A stretch of DNA of 64,000 nt, taken from NCBI GenBank assembly GCA_040752275.1, contig JBFMFH010000109.1, positions 1 through 64,000 on the forward strand, written 5' to 3'. Below the pieces are notes generated by a model that saw only the letters and a program-made list of their open reading frames with translations, was not told where the DNA came from and made no database searches. Shown in pieces: positions 25,514-33,968 of the stretch. The first letter of the stretch is position 1. Each line of letters starts with the position of its first letter. The stretch is from JBFMFH01 sp040752275 (GTDB lineage Bacteria; Acidobacteriota; Vicinamibacteria; Vicinamibacterales; JAKQTR01). Position numbers and translations under genes: made by a program.

Positions 25514-27487
25514 CTACCTGACCTTCCACTCCTGGATGCCGGCGGAAAAGTCGCGCGCCATCCACACCTGCATTTCCCCGGGTCCGCGGTGCGCCCATGC
25601 GTAGTAGGGGATCAGCGTCAGCAAGGACGGCGCCGGAGTGGCCTTGCCATCCCCCGTCCGGTACGCGGTAGCCGGTCCGGTCACAACCACGACGCCGTCG
25701 AAGAGGTCCGGCCGGTCCCGGGTGATGAGCGGCGCCTTGTCGTCGAGCACGAGATTGAGGACGTGCCCGCCATTGTCGGGCCACTCCGCCGCATAGACCA
25801 GCGGGCCTCGTTCGATGGCGACGCGCCCGGCATTGGCCTTCACCGCAGGATGCGAGACGACACGGCGGACCGGCATGGGCAGGCTCAGCTGCACCTCGTC
25901 GCCCTGGCTCCACTCTCGGCGCAGCACGGCGTAGCCACGTTCGGACGTCCACTCCGCCACAACCCCATTGACTCGGATGACGGGAACGTTCCCCGCAGGC
26001 ACCAGCTCGCGATACAGATCCCCGGGGACCGGTTGGTGCCGGGCCCAGCCGGGAATCCGAATCAGGAGTGCAAAGGTCCCCGGGCCGGCCGACGCCATGC
26101 GTAGCCGTATGTCGCCGTCCCAGGGGTAGCGTGTCTGCTGCTCGATGGTGATCTCCCGGCCCGCCACGTTGGCACGCGCGCGGCCGGCCACGAAGAGATT
26201 GACGAAGATCCGATCACCGGCGACGGCGTAGGCATGCCCAGGCATCGACAGCAGGAAGCGGGGCAGGTTGCTCGGGCAGCACGCGCACGGGAACCAGGGG
26301 CTACGCTGATGCTGCCCGACGGACAGAAGCGGGTTCGGGTAGAAGAAGCGGTCGCCGGAGAGCGAAAGGCCCGACAGCATCGCGTTGTAGACGGCCCGCT
26401 CGTAGACGTCCATGTAGCGCGCGTCCTGCTCGAGCAGGAACATGCGATGGTTCCACAAGGCATTCGCAATCGACGCGCAGGTCTCCGCGTAGGCCGAGTT
26501 CGGCAGATCGTAGTCGGGACCGAATCCTTCCCAGGCCCCGGTCGCCCCGATCCCGCCGGTCAGGTAGAGCTTCCTGCTCACGACATTGTCCCAGAGCCTG
26601 TCCAGCGCGGAAAGGTAGGCCTGGTTGCCAGTGAGGACGCCGACATCGGCCATGGCCGAGTACATGTAGGCGGCGCGGACGGAGTGACCGACCGCCTCGG
26701 TCTGTTCCGCCACCGGTTTGTGATCCTGGGCGTACTCCCCGTAGAGCGCCCCGCGGTCGGCGCGGCCGCGCTGGTCGAGGAAGAAGAACGCCTGGTCGAG
26801 GTACTTCCGGCCCCCGGTGACCCTGAAGAGCTTCACGAGGCCGATCTCGATCTCCTGGTGTCCTGGCACGGCGCGACGCTTCGACGGGCCGAACTCCCGG
26901 ACGATCAGATCGGCGCTCTTGAGCGCCACATCGAGGAGCGTGCGCTTGCCGGTGCCCTGGTAGTAGGCAACGGCCGCCTCGTAGAGGTGGCCCAGGTTGT
27001 ACAGCTCATGACTGTGCTGCAGATTGACCCACCGTTCCTTGCCGGCCATCGCAATCGGGTTCGCCGGCGAGATGGTCCGGGCCGTGAACAGGTATCCGTC
27101 AGTCTCCTGGGCTCTTGCGATCTTGGCGACGAGACCGTCGACGTACTGCTCGAGGTCCGGGTCCTTCTTCGTGGCCAGCGCGTAGCCGGCCCCTTCGATG
27201 ATCTTGAAGACATCGGAGTCGTCGAAGGAATACCGGGTACAGAACGCCCCCTCGGCCGTCCCCCCGGCGATCTCGAAGTTCCTGATGCGTCCGGTCTCCT
27301 CGCTCTGCTTGAAGGTGGCCCTCAATGTCACCGTGCGGACCGTCTCGAGCCGGGGTGCCCAGAACGTGTCCGCGAAGGTCACGTCGGTGAACGGCACGGG
27401 CGTCGTCGGGTAGTCGGGGCGGGGCGTCTGGGCTGCCGCCCCTGAACCGAGCAGCAGTGTCACCACCAGCAGCCGGGCAATACGCAT
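25514..27487 (-). CDS. glycoside hydrolase family 127 (beta-L-arabinofuranosidase type), exported
   Basis: A 657-residue secreted enzyme that should remove beta-L-arabinofuranose from plant glycans. A signal peptide ends near GSGAAAQ. The (alpha/alpha)6 barrel carries GH127 landmarks: ETCASIAN with the conserved Glu335 and Cys337, and FPCACCPSN with Cys401, Cys403 and Cys404. In HypBA1 the matching Glu and three Cys hold zinc and supply the nucleophilic cysteine. Two beta-sandwich domains follow. AGAGGGGGG precedes the ATG. The upstream side is divergent from the M28 peptidase; cutC follows after four bases. Confidence 0.9.
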   Translation of the reverse strand: MRIARLLVVTLLLGSGAAAQTPRPDYPTTPVPFTDVTFADTFWAPRLETVRTVTLRATFKQSEETGRIRNFEIAGGTAEGAFCTRYSFDDSDVFKIIEGAGYALATKKDPDLEQYVDGLVAKIARAQETDGYLFTARTISPANPIAMAGKERWVNLQHSHELYNLGHLYEAAVAYYQGTGKRTLLDVALKSADLIVREFGPSKRRAVPGHQEIEIGLVKLFRVTGGRKYLDQAFFFLDQRGRADRGALYGEYAQDHKPVAEQTEAVGHSVRAAYMYSAMADVGVLTGNQAYLSALDRLWDNVVSRKLYLTGGIGATGAWEGFGPDYDLPNSAYAETCASIANALWNHRMFLLEQDARYMDVYERAVYNAMLSGLSLSGDRFFYPNPLLSVGQHQRSPWFPCACCPSNLPRFLLSMPGHAYAVAGDRIFVNLFVAGRARANVAGREITIEQQTRYPWDGDIRLRMASAGPGTFALLIRIPGWARHQPVPGDLYRELVPAGNVPVIRVNGVVAEWTSERGYAVLRREWSQGDEVQLSLPMPVRRVVSHPAVKANAGRVAIERGPLVYAAEWPDNGGHVLNLVLDDKAPLITRDRPDLFDGVVVVTGPATAYRTGDGKATPAPSLLTLIPYYAWAHRGPGEMQVWMARDFSAGIQEWKVR

Positions 27488-27589
27488 GGTCCCCCCTCTT
27501 TGTTCCCACCACCCGCCGCGCGGGCGTCGGCAGCGAAGGTTCGACCAATCTACAGCAGAATCGCCGCGCTGTGCTATCCTCCGGCCGCC

Positions 27590-30208
27590 ATGAGCCGAAC
27601 CCTCCATCTCCTCCCGTACGCCCTCGCAGCAGTCCTCGCGCCGGGCGCGATCGTCCACACCGGCCAGCCCGCGCCCCCTCCCCGGGATCGGGCCGCAGCC
27701 GATGTCGCCTGGGCCCAGGGCGACTATGTCACGGCCCTGCACTCCTACATCGCCCTCGTGAAAGACACTCCGGGGCAGGATGACATCGACGCGATCGCGT
27801 TGCAGACAGGCGAGCTGTTCGTGACCGAGGAACTCACGGCGGACGGTCGCGCGCCCCGGTTCAGCCCGAACGGCCGATTCGCCGCGTACGAGACCGACAC
27901 GTCCGCCGGTCCCGTCACCCGCATCGTCGACACCGGCGGCCCGCTCCGGCTCGTCGCCGAACTCCCGGGCAGCGGCGCCTCGTTCTCTCCGTCCGGGAAC
28001 CGGGTGGCGTACCTGCGCCCCGGCACGAGTGACGACATCGCCAAGACGCAGGCGGCGATGGGGGTCGCGCCGCCGGGCCCCGAGCGTACGTTCCACCAAC
28101 GGCAGCTCGACTGGCTCCAGTTCGCGGCGTCCACGATCGTCGTCCGGGATCTGGTGTCCGGCCAGGATACGGCATGGCCAACGCGTGGCCTCTTGAAATC
28201 GGCCGTCTTCCACGGCCCGGGCACGCGTCTCTACTTCCTCGGGGCACGCGACGACGATCCGACGCGCAGCGACGTGTACGCGATCGATGCTCCTGGCGCC
28301 GCACCCGCCCCGGTCACGACGGCGCCGGGGTTCAAGGTCGCCCCGCTCTTCGATCGCATGGCCCGCACGTTGCTCTACACCGAAACGGCAGTCAACCCCT
28401 TCGCCAGGCCGGAACCGGGGGCCGCTCTTGGTGGACGACGGCCTGGAAGTGGACGAGGCGGGGGCAGCGGGCGGTACGGCCTCGTCAGCCTCGAGACGGG
28501 GACCGGCACGACGTTCGAGGGCGCCGAACCGGCATTGTCGGCTGACGGCACAACCGTCACGTATCTCGTCCGCACGGGAACCGACACATCGGTCATGGTG
28601 AGACCTGTCGGCGGCGAACCGTCCGTCGTGAGAAAGGCGACAGGGCGGATGGCCGCCCCGGCCCTGGCCCCGGACAATCGCCGGGTGGCCTTCCAGCTGA
28701 TGGTCCAGAACGACTGGGAGGTCTTCGTCATCGACGCCGACGCCAAGAACGAGACGCGCATCACGCGCGAGATTCAGCACGACGTCCAGCCGGTCTTCCT
28801 GACCTCGGACCGCCTGTTGGCGGTGATGGGCGAGCCGCGGCACCGCCGGTCGTATCTCTACGACCTGCCCGCGCTCAGGCAGACCCGCGTGTTCCACAAC
28901 AACACCGTGCGCACGATCGCGCCTGAGTACGCGTGGGTGCCGAGCGCCGACGGCACGAAGCTGCTCATCAGCGCCGAGCGCGACGGCGACACCGTGTCAC
29001 CCGAGCGCGGGGTGTACCTGGTGCGTCTCGATACGCGGATCACCCGCGAACGCCTTCTGGCCCGCCTCGAGGCCTGCCTCGCGTCGGAACTCGCCATGCG
29101 GGAGTCGGCGCGAAGGATGTTCGCGCCCATCGAACCCGAGGTGTCGCGAGTTGCTGGCCGCGTGTCCGTGGACCGCATCTATGCCTACGAGAAGGCACTC
29201 TTCGACTTCGACTCGAAGCACGTGTCGCGGCCGGGGAACCGGAGGGCCGGGGAGTACCTCTTCAATCTCTATCGATCCTTCGGGTACCAGCCCGAGTACC
29301 AGTGGTTCGAGCCGCGTCAGGCCCTTGGCGGGAAGACCGCCAACGTCCTCGCCACGCTGAAGGGCACGACGAGTCCGGATGTCGTCTACGTCGTCAGCAG
29401 CCACTACGACTCGAACACGGCGAGCCCGGGCGCGGACGACAACACGTCCGGGACGGTGGCGCTCGTCGAGGCGGCGCGCGTGCTCGCAGACACACCCCTC
29501 CCGGCCAGCGTCATCTTCGCATCCTTCACCGGAGAGGAGGCTGGCCTGCTCGGCAGCCGCGAGTTCGTGCGAAGGGCCGTCGAGGCCAAGTGGCAACTTG
29601 CCGGCGCTCTCAACAACGACATGATCGGGTGGGCCAACGACCAGCGTCTCGATAACACGATCCGCTACTCGAATGCGGGCATCCGCGACGTGCAGCACGC
29701 TGCGGCGATGCGGTTTTCGAAGCTGATCACCTACGACGCGCTCTACTACAAGGCCACCGACGCTGCCGCCTACTACGAGGCGTATGGCGACATCGTGGGA
29801 GGGATTGGGTCCTATCCGGTTCTGGGCAGCCCGCACTACCATCAGCCCACGGACATCCTGGGTCACGTGAATCACCGGCTGATTGCTGAGACGGGCAAGG
29901 CGACCGTGGCCAGCATCATGCTGCTGGCCTCGAGCCCGTCGCGCTTGAAGGACCTCCGCGTCGCCCGCTTCAAGGGCACGACGGCCGAACTCACCTGGGC
30001 AGCGTCACCCGAGAAGGACGTGGTCCGCTACGTCGTGATCTACGGGCTGCCACCGGCCCAGGCGAAGGCCCGTGTCGTCGTCACGGAGCCTCGCGTGTCG
30101 TTGAAGAACGTGGGCACCGGGACCGAGGTTGCCGTGAAGGCCGTCAACACCCGCGGCCTGGAGGGATGGGACTGGGCGAAGACGACGATCGGGACGAGCG
30201 GGAGGTAG
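27590..30208 (+). CDS. exported M28 family metallopeptidase with an N-terminal beta-propeller
   Basis: An 872-residue protein. A hydrophobic N-terminus suggests export. Residues from about 65 to 470 are WD40/TolB-like propeller blades (FSPNGRFAAYE, FSPSGNRVAYLRP, LAPDNRRVAFQ). The peptidase domain begins near residue 520 with the M28 zinc ligands in order: SSHYDSN, GADDNTSGT, FTGEEAGLLGS, NNDMIGW and SPHYHQPTD. A fibronectin-III-like domain ends the chain (VARFKGTTAELTWAAS). It should be an aminopeptidase or similar, perhaps used on external peptides. The chosen ATG is the one nearest the hydrophobic segment. Confidence 0.88.
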   Translation: MSRTLHLLPYALAAVLAPGAIVHTGQPAPPPRDRAAADVAWAQGDYVTALHSYIALVKDTPGQDDIDAIALQTGELFVTEELTADGRAPRFSPNGRFAAYETDTSAGPVTRIVDTGGPLRLVAELPGSGASFSPSGNRVAYLRPGTSDDIAKTQAAMGVAPPGPERTFHQRQLDWLQFAASTIVVRDLVSGQDTAWPTRGLLKSAVFHGPGTRLYFLGARDDDPTRSDVYAIDAPGAAPAPVTTAPGFKVAPLFDRMARTLLYTETAVNPFARPEPGAALGGRRPGSGRGGGSGRYGLVSLETGTGTTFEGAEPALSADGTTVTYLVRTGTDTSVMVRPVGGEPSVVRKATGRMAAPALAPDNRRVAFQLMVQNDWEVFVIDADAKNETRITREIQHDVQPVFLTSDRLLAVMGEPRHRRSYLYDLPALRQTRVFHNNTVRTIAPEYAWVPSADGTKLLISAERDGDTVSPERGVYLVRLDTRITRERLLARLEACLASELAMRESARRMFAPIEPEVSRVAGRVSVDRIYAYEKALFDFDSKHVSRPGNRRAGEYLFNLYRSFGYQPEYQWFEPRQALGGKTANVLATLKGTTSPDVVYVVSSHYDSNTASPGADDNTSGTVALVEAARVLADTPLPASVIFASFTGEEAGLLGSREFVRRAVEAKWQLAGALNNDMIGWANDQRLDNTIRYSNAGIRDVQHAAAMRFSKLITYDALYYKATDAAAYYEAYGDIVGGIGSYPVLGSPHYHQPTDILGHVNHRLIAETGKATVASIMLLASSPSRLKDLRVARFKGTTAELTWAASPEKDVVRYVVIYGLPPAQAKARVVVTEPRVSLKNVGTGTEVAVKAVNTRGLEGWDWAKTTIGTSGR

Positions 30209-30438
30209 CTGAGTCGGGCGCACAGGTGAGTTCGATCACCAGCGTGAATTCCCCTCTCACCGCGTCCTCCTGGGCGGCGCTCACGCGGGCCGTTCAACCT
30301 TTAGGCCCTTCCACCTGTCCAACTCTACAGGACGTCGAGAAGATGGCGGCTTCAGCGCCCTCGCAGCGCCGCAGGGTTTCGGCTGCGCGTCACTGCGGGT
30401 GCCGTCGATCGCTCGAGGACAACGAGAGGAGTTGGCTC

Positions 30439-30759
30439 ATGCGGCAGACTGGCAGTGTTCTCGGCAGCTTGTGTGTGGCGTTGCTGCTCGCCGCCGCGCT
30501 CGGCGGCTGCGCAACCATGGGTGCAAGTGGCGCGGTCTATGTCCGAACGGCACCTCCACCACCCATCGTCGAGGCGCGGGGCGTCGCTCCCGGTCCCGGT
30601 CACGTGTGGATCGCCGGTTACCACCGCTGGGAGCGCAACCGCTACGTGTGGGTGCCTGGCCACTGGACGAAGCCACCACGGCACAGCTCAGTCTGGGTTC
30701 CCGGCCACTGGGACCGCACATCCCGCGGCTACGTGTGGGTGGCAGGACGCTGGAAGTGA
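30439..30759 (+). CDS. YXWGXW-type repeat lipoprotein
   Basis: A 106-residue lipoprotein with lipobox LGGC (Cys about 23). The mature part is three repeats of the pattern HVWIAGYHRWERNRYVWVPGHW, rich in Trp, Tyr, His and Gly, as in the YXWGXW outer-surface repeat family. Its role is unknown; such proteins are probably outer-membrane anchored. GAGAGGAG precedes the ATG at a good distance. About 230 bases of sequence with nothing recognisable separate it from the M28 gene. Confidence 0.85.
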   Translation: MRQTGSVLGSLCVALLLAAALGGCATMGASGAVYVRTAPPPPIVEARGVAPGPGHVWIAGYHRWERNRYVWVPGHWTKPPRHSSVWVPGHWDRTSRGYVWVAGRWK

Positions 30760-30782
30760 GGGGGACCCAGGCGACAATCGGC

Positions 30783-31214
30783 TCACGACGACAAGGGGTT
30801 CTTCCATCTGAGCGTGGGGAACCGGGCGAAGTCGCTGTCGGTGGAGTTCAGCTCGCAGCCGTGCTCGATGGCCAACGCTGCCAGGTGCGCATCGGTCACG
30901 AGATTGGCAATCGCCTGGCCGTCCGTCAGCATCCGCTCGAACACCGCCCAATGCCGCTCGGTTGGCTGAATGATCTTGACACACGGTTGTTCGAGCCAGC
31001 TGCGCACGCGGGCCAGCGATTGTCCGAGCGAGAGGGGCCGCTCGAACGCCCGTGGATTCGTACTGACGCGGATGAACGCCGACACCACCGTCCAGCACAG
31101 GCAGACCGGATCGGTTCCAGACAGTTGGTGATCCCACCAGACTTGGGCGTCTCGGTGGCGGGGACTCAACGAGTCCTCTGCGTACAGGAGGATGTTGGCA
31201 TCGACCAGGATCAC
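30783..31214 (-). CDS. PIN-domain toxin VapC
   Basis: A 143-residue PIN ribonuclease, the toxin of a VapBC pair. The N-terminal MILVDANILLYA gives the first acidic residue (D5); VTDAHLAALAIEHG and NSTDSDFARFP give the later aspartates. The usual middle glutamate is not seen at its expected place (SAFIRVSTNPR), though I recall this branch of PIN toxins often lacking it there. The ATG overlaps the antitoxin stop (ATGA). PIN toxins cleave tRNA or rRNA; the target here is unknown. Confidence 0.92.
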   Translation of the reverse strand: MILVDANILLYAEDSLSPRHRDAQVWWDHQLSGTDPVCLCWTVVSAFIRVSTNPRAFERPLSLGQSLARVRSWLEQPCVKIIQPTERHWAVFERMLTDGQAIANLVTDAHLAALAIEHGCELNSTDSDFARFPTLRWKNPLSS

Positions 31215-31456
31215 CGGAAGTCCTCGCCCTCGATCTGAGCCAGGAGCTCCTGGATATTGTCGAGCTGGCGACCGGGCCGAAGTCCCAGCGGAGACGGTCT
31301 GGTCGTGTAAGGACGCTGCCGTGCGGGTCGCTCCACGAGGTCGAGGCCGGCGCGCAGCGCGTCGTTGACGACCGTCTTGAACGGCTTTCGCAGCTTTGCC
31401 GCGACGGCTCGCGCCCGCTCGATCACATCGTCGTGGAGGACCAGCGTTGTTCTCAC
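31211..31456 (-). CDS. VapB-type antitoxin
   Basis: An 81-residue antitoxin upstream of the PIN toxin. The N-terminal MRTTLVLHDDVIERARAVAAKL and FKTVVNDALRAGLDLVE segment is a ribbon-helix-helix-like DNA-binding region, and the C-terminus (IQELLAQIEGEDF) probably fills the toxin groove. Such pairs repress their own promoter. The promoter should lie in the AT-rich stretch just upstream, where ATGATGT and TATGATGT repeat. Confidence 0.88.
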   Translation of the reverse strand: MRTTLVLHDDVIERARAVAAKLRKPFKTVVNDALRAGLDLVERPARQRPYTTRPSPLGLRPGRQLDNIQELLAQIEGEDFR

Positions 31457-31516
31457 GAAGACATCATACCATCACTCAATATGATGTCAAGGCATCACCG
31501 CAAGAATCCGCGAAGC

Positions 31517-31772
31517 CACGGCGTGCCGATCCTCGGCGACTGGCTGAAGAAGCGAGCCTTGGCGAACGAGGGAAGCGACGCTTCACGCACTTACGTCGTC
31601 ACCAGTGGCGGGCAAGTCGTGGGCTACTACGCCCTGGCGACAGGTGCTGTCGCGCACGCAGCAGGCCACAAGCCGTGTTCGGCGCAATACGCGGGAGCCG
31701 GTGCCTGACGCGGACAAGGTGCTGTCGGGACGAAAGCGGTTCGCGAGCCGCCCGGCGACGCGACCTGCCTGA
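31517..31772 (+). pseudogene. degraded GNAT acetyltransferase toxin (TacT/AtaT-like)
   Basis: A remnant of a GNAT-family toxin of the kind paired with DUF1778 antitoxins. GDWLKKRALANEGSDASRTYVV followed by GQVVGYYALATGAVA matches the start of such toxins. A one-base shift near 31655 then restores similarity (RVRRNTREPVPD), after which the frame runs to a stop with no acetyl-CoA motif. The first part of the toxin, the C-terminal half and the antitoxin are missing. It lies between VapBC and tRNA-Leu. Confidence 0.72.
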
Positions 31773-31865
31773 GGCTCAGAGACGGCGCGACGGCCTTCGC
31801 CAGGTCATGAGCCTGCCGAGCCGTAGCGTGACCGGAGGTCAGGCAAGCTGAGGTCGAGCGGATGC

Positions 31866-31954
31866 TGGTGCCGGGGGAGAGGATCGAACTCTCACGGACC
31901 TTGCGATCCCCGGGATTTTAAGTCCCGTGCGTCTGCCAGTTTCGCCACCCCGGC
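31866..31954 (-). tRNA. tRNA-Leu (anticodon UAA)
   Basis: On the minus strand the sequence folds as a class II tRNA. The acceptor stem GCCGGGG pairs with CCCCGGC, the anticodon loop reads CTTAAAA (anticodon UAA) in a GGGA-type stem, there is a long variable arm, the T arm is GAGAG-TTCGATC-CTCTC, and CCA is encoded. The discriminator base is A, as expected for leucine. Confidence 0.96.
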
Positions 31955-32199
31955 CGGCAACACGACGTGCTGTGCGCCATCCCGGCTCGATACCGCCGGG
32001 AATCGGTTTCGTTCGCCGACGCGTTCGAGCCCCAATCCCACTCAGAACAAGCGAGCGCGTCCTACCGCGGGGGAGCGGCTCGCAGCCGGGTCCGGCTCGA
32101 CTTCACCCTGCCGGGCCTCGGCCCCGCGAGGCGCGTGCCACGTACCGAACCCGGGCTGCAAGTACGTTGCCATACTTGCGCATCGAAGGACTTCGTCGC

Positions 32200-32337
32200 C
32201 TAGCGTTCCACTGGGGTTCCGGGCATTCGGAACCGCTCGACCGGTTCCCTCTCCGGTGGAACCTGGCTCATCACGATCCAGACAATCAGCAGGCCGACGA
32301 GAATGCCCACGACCACGGTCAACAGGGAACGCACCAT
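32200..32337 (-). CDS. tiny single-pass membrane protein (45 residues)
   Basis: A 45-residue frame: MVRSLLTVVVGILVGLLIVW, then IVMSQV and a charged, Pro-rich tail ending in VER. The first half is one strong transmembrane helix with a positive start. It sits between the phosphate operon and tRNA-Leu. The ribosome site is weak (TGGATGG before the ATG); a competing upstream ATG with GGGAG gives only an eight-residue peptide, which might be a leader. I do not recognise the protein. Confidence 0.5.
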   Translation of the reverse strand: MVRSLLTVVVGILVGLLIVWIVMSQVPPEREPVERFRMPGTPVER

Positions 32338-32356
32338 CCATCCATTGTACGCTCCC

Positions 32357-32381
32357 AATTGCGGATTGCGGATTGCGAATT
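32357..32381. repeat. short tandem repeat of GCGGATT units
   Basis: Three copies of GCGGATT-like units flanked by AATT. It is the reverse complement of the CGCAATC-type units at 7.9, 12.5 and 40.15 kb, so the same family appears here in the other orientation. Confidence 0.75.
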
Positions 32382-32413
32382 GGCGCCGTCGCCCGTCGCC
32401 AGTCGCCTGACGC

Positions 32414-33196
32414 CTATCCGTACCTCCCCTCGATGTACTCCGCCGTACGGCGGTCCTTCGGAACCAGGAACAGGTCCTCGGTGCGGCGGTGCTCGACGAG
32501 CTCCCCGAGCAGCATGAAGGTGCATTCGTCGCTCACGCGACGGGCCTGCGCCATGCTGTGTGTGACGATCACGATGGTGTAGCGGCCCCGGAGCTGGAAC
32601 ATCAGTTCCTCGATCGCCCGGGTGCCCTCCACGTCGAGAGCCGAGCAGGGCTCGTCCATCAGGATCAGGTCCGGTTTCAGCGGGAGCAGCCGGGCGATGC
32701 ACAGCTTCTGCTGCTGCTCGAGCTGCAGGTCCGTCGCCTTCATCCGGAGGCGGTCCTTGAGATCCTTCCAGAGGCCCGTTTCCGTCAACGCCCGTTCGAC
32801 CGATTCGTCGAGTGTCGTGCGGCTCAGCTCGCCCGCCGGGGTGTGCAGGCGCAACCCGAACACGACGTTGTCGTACACCGAGAGGGGCAGCGGATTCGGC
32901 CGCTGGAACACCATCCCGACCGACCGGCGCAGTTCGACGAGCGACACGTCAGGCAGGTAGATGTTCCGCCCCAGCACCTGAATCTCGCCCGTCGTCCTGA
33001 CGTCGCCGTAGCGCTCGTTCACCCGGTTGAAGCAGCGCAGCAGCGTGGTCTTGCCACAGCCGCTCGGCCCGATGAGCGAGGTGATGAGGCCGTGGCAGAT
33101 GTCGACATCGACGTCGATGAGCGCCTGGAACGTCCCGTACCACAGGTTGAGGCCCCTGGTCTGGATTGCGAGAGGGGAAGCCACAGGCGCGCTCAT
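32414..33196 (-). CDS. phosphate ABC transporter ATPase, second copy, with degenerate signature motif (PstB2)
   Basis: A 260-residue PstB-family ATPase. It has a consensus Walker A GPSGCGKT (43-50), Q-loop glutamine in VFQRPNPLP (Q98), Walker B ILMDEPCSALD (D181, E182) and switch histidine VTHSM (H213). Its signature, however, reads LQLEQQQKLCIAR (157-169) instead of LSGGQQQRLCIAR. The PstB1 gene just upstream has the opposite defects, so the two probably form a heterodimer on PstA-PstC. Its ATG overlaps the PstB1 stop (ATGA), and it ends the operon. The C-terminal ending YIEGRYG is typical of PstB. Confidence 0.93.
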   Translation of the reverse strand: MSAPVASPLAIQTRGLNLWYGTFQALIDVDVDICHGLITSLIGPSGCGKTTLLRCFNRVNERYGDVRTTGEIQVLGRNIYLPDVSLVELRRSVGMVFQRPNPLPLSVYDNVVFGLRLHTPAGELSRTTLDESVERALTETGLWKDLKDRLRMKATDLQLEQQQKLCIARLLPLKPDLILMDEPCSALDVEGTRAIEELMFQLRGRYTIVIVTHSMAQARRVSDECTFMLLGELVEHRRTEDLFLVPKDRRTAEYIEGRYG

Positions 33197-33960
33197 CCGA
33201 ACAACCCGTGCACGTAGTCGTAGGTCGGGCGTCTGGCCGGCGAGTCGGAGAAGACGACCTCGCTCGGCCCGATCTCCACCAGCTCGCCTGCCATCATGAA
33301 CATGGTGCGATCGGCCAGCCGGCGTGCCTGCTGCGTGAGGTTGGTCACCAGGATGATCGTGACCTCCCGCTTCAGTTCCTTCAGCACGTCCTCGATTCTC
33401 ATCGTCGTCACGGGGTCGATGGCAATCGAGAACTCGTCCAGACAGAGGATCTCCGGCTGATGAGAGAGGGCGCGGGCGATGGTCAGGCGCTGCTGCTGGC
33501 CTCCCGAGAGCTTAGTACCCAGCGAGTCGAGCCGGTCCTTGACCTCGTCCCATAGCGCCGCCTGCCTCAGGCAGCGCTCGACGATGCCGTCCAGGTCGCT
33601 TCGCCCGGTCACGCCGGCGCAGCGCGGCGCGAACGCGACGTTGTCGTAGATGCTCATCGGCAGCCCGACCGGCAGCGGCGCAACCATGCCGATGCGGCGC
33701 CGCAGGTCGAACACGTCCCTGACTCTCCGCACGTCTTCACCATCGACGCGGATGGTGCCCGACACGTAGGCGTCGCTGACGAAGTCCACGGTGCGATTCA
33801 GGCACCGCAGCAACGAGGTCTTCCCGGATTGTGAGGGACCGATGACACCCAGAATCTCGTTCGCCCGCACGTCGAACGACACGCCGTGAATGACCTCGCG
33901 CCGGCCGTACGAGAGCCGGAGATCCTCGACCTCGATCTTCGCGCGCGTGGACTCGACCAT
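33193..33960 (-). CDS. phosphate ABC transporter ATPase, first copy, with degenerate Q-loop and switch (PstB1)
   Basis: A 255-residue PstB relative. Walker A is GPSQSGKT (41-48) and the signature LSGGQQQRLTIAR (151-163) is perfect, but the Q-loop VFQ is replaced by VAP (Pro at 95), the D-loop reads SIAIDP and the switch histidine is Asn207 (VTNLT). Walker B keeps LDEF (D175, E176). It fits a non-hydrolysing partner that lends a good signature to PstB2. The ATG at the stated start is one option; a GTG four codons earlier overlaps the pstA stop (GTGA) and is equally possible. Confidence 0.92.
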   Translation of the reverse strand: MVESTRAKIEVEDLRLSYGRREVIHGVSFDVRANEILGVIGPSQSGKTSLLRCLNRTVDFVSDAYVSGTIRVDGEDVRRVRDVFDLRRRIGMVAPLPVGLPMSIYDNVAFAPRCAGVTGRSDLDGIVERCLRQAALWDEVKDRLDSLGTKLSGGQQQRLTIARALSHQPEILCLDEFSIAIDPVTTMRIEDVLKELKREVTIILVTNLTQQARRLADRTMFMMAGELVEIGPSEVVFSDSPARRPTYDYVHGLFG

Positions 33961-33968
33961 CGGGCTGC

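Noticed and set aside
30783..31214. Missing middle glutamate in VapC as a sign of an inactive toxin
   Set aside because: I recall the same position being non-Glu in this branch of PIN toxins, so it is not evidence of inactivity by itself.
31955..32199. Spacer between tRNA-Leu and the small membrane protein
   Set aside because: I looked for tRNA-like folds, terminators and reading frames and saw nothing convincing.
31927..32517. Long plus-strand frame covering tRNA-Leu and the pst operon 3' end
   Set aside because: It runs antisense through the tRNA and pstB2 and is Arg/Pro-rich with no recognisable domain; a GC-bias artefact.
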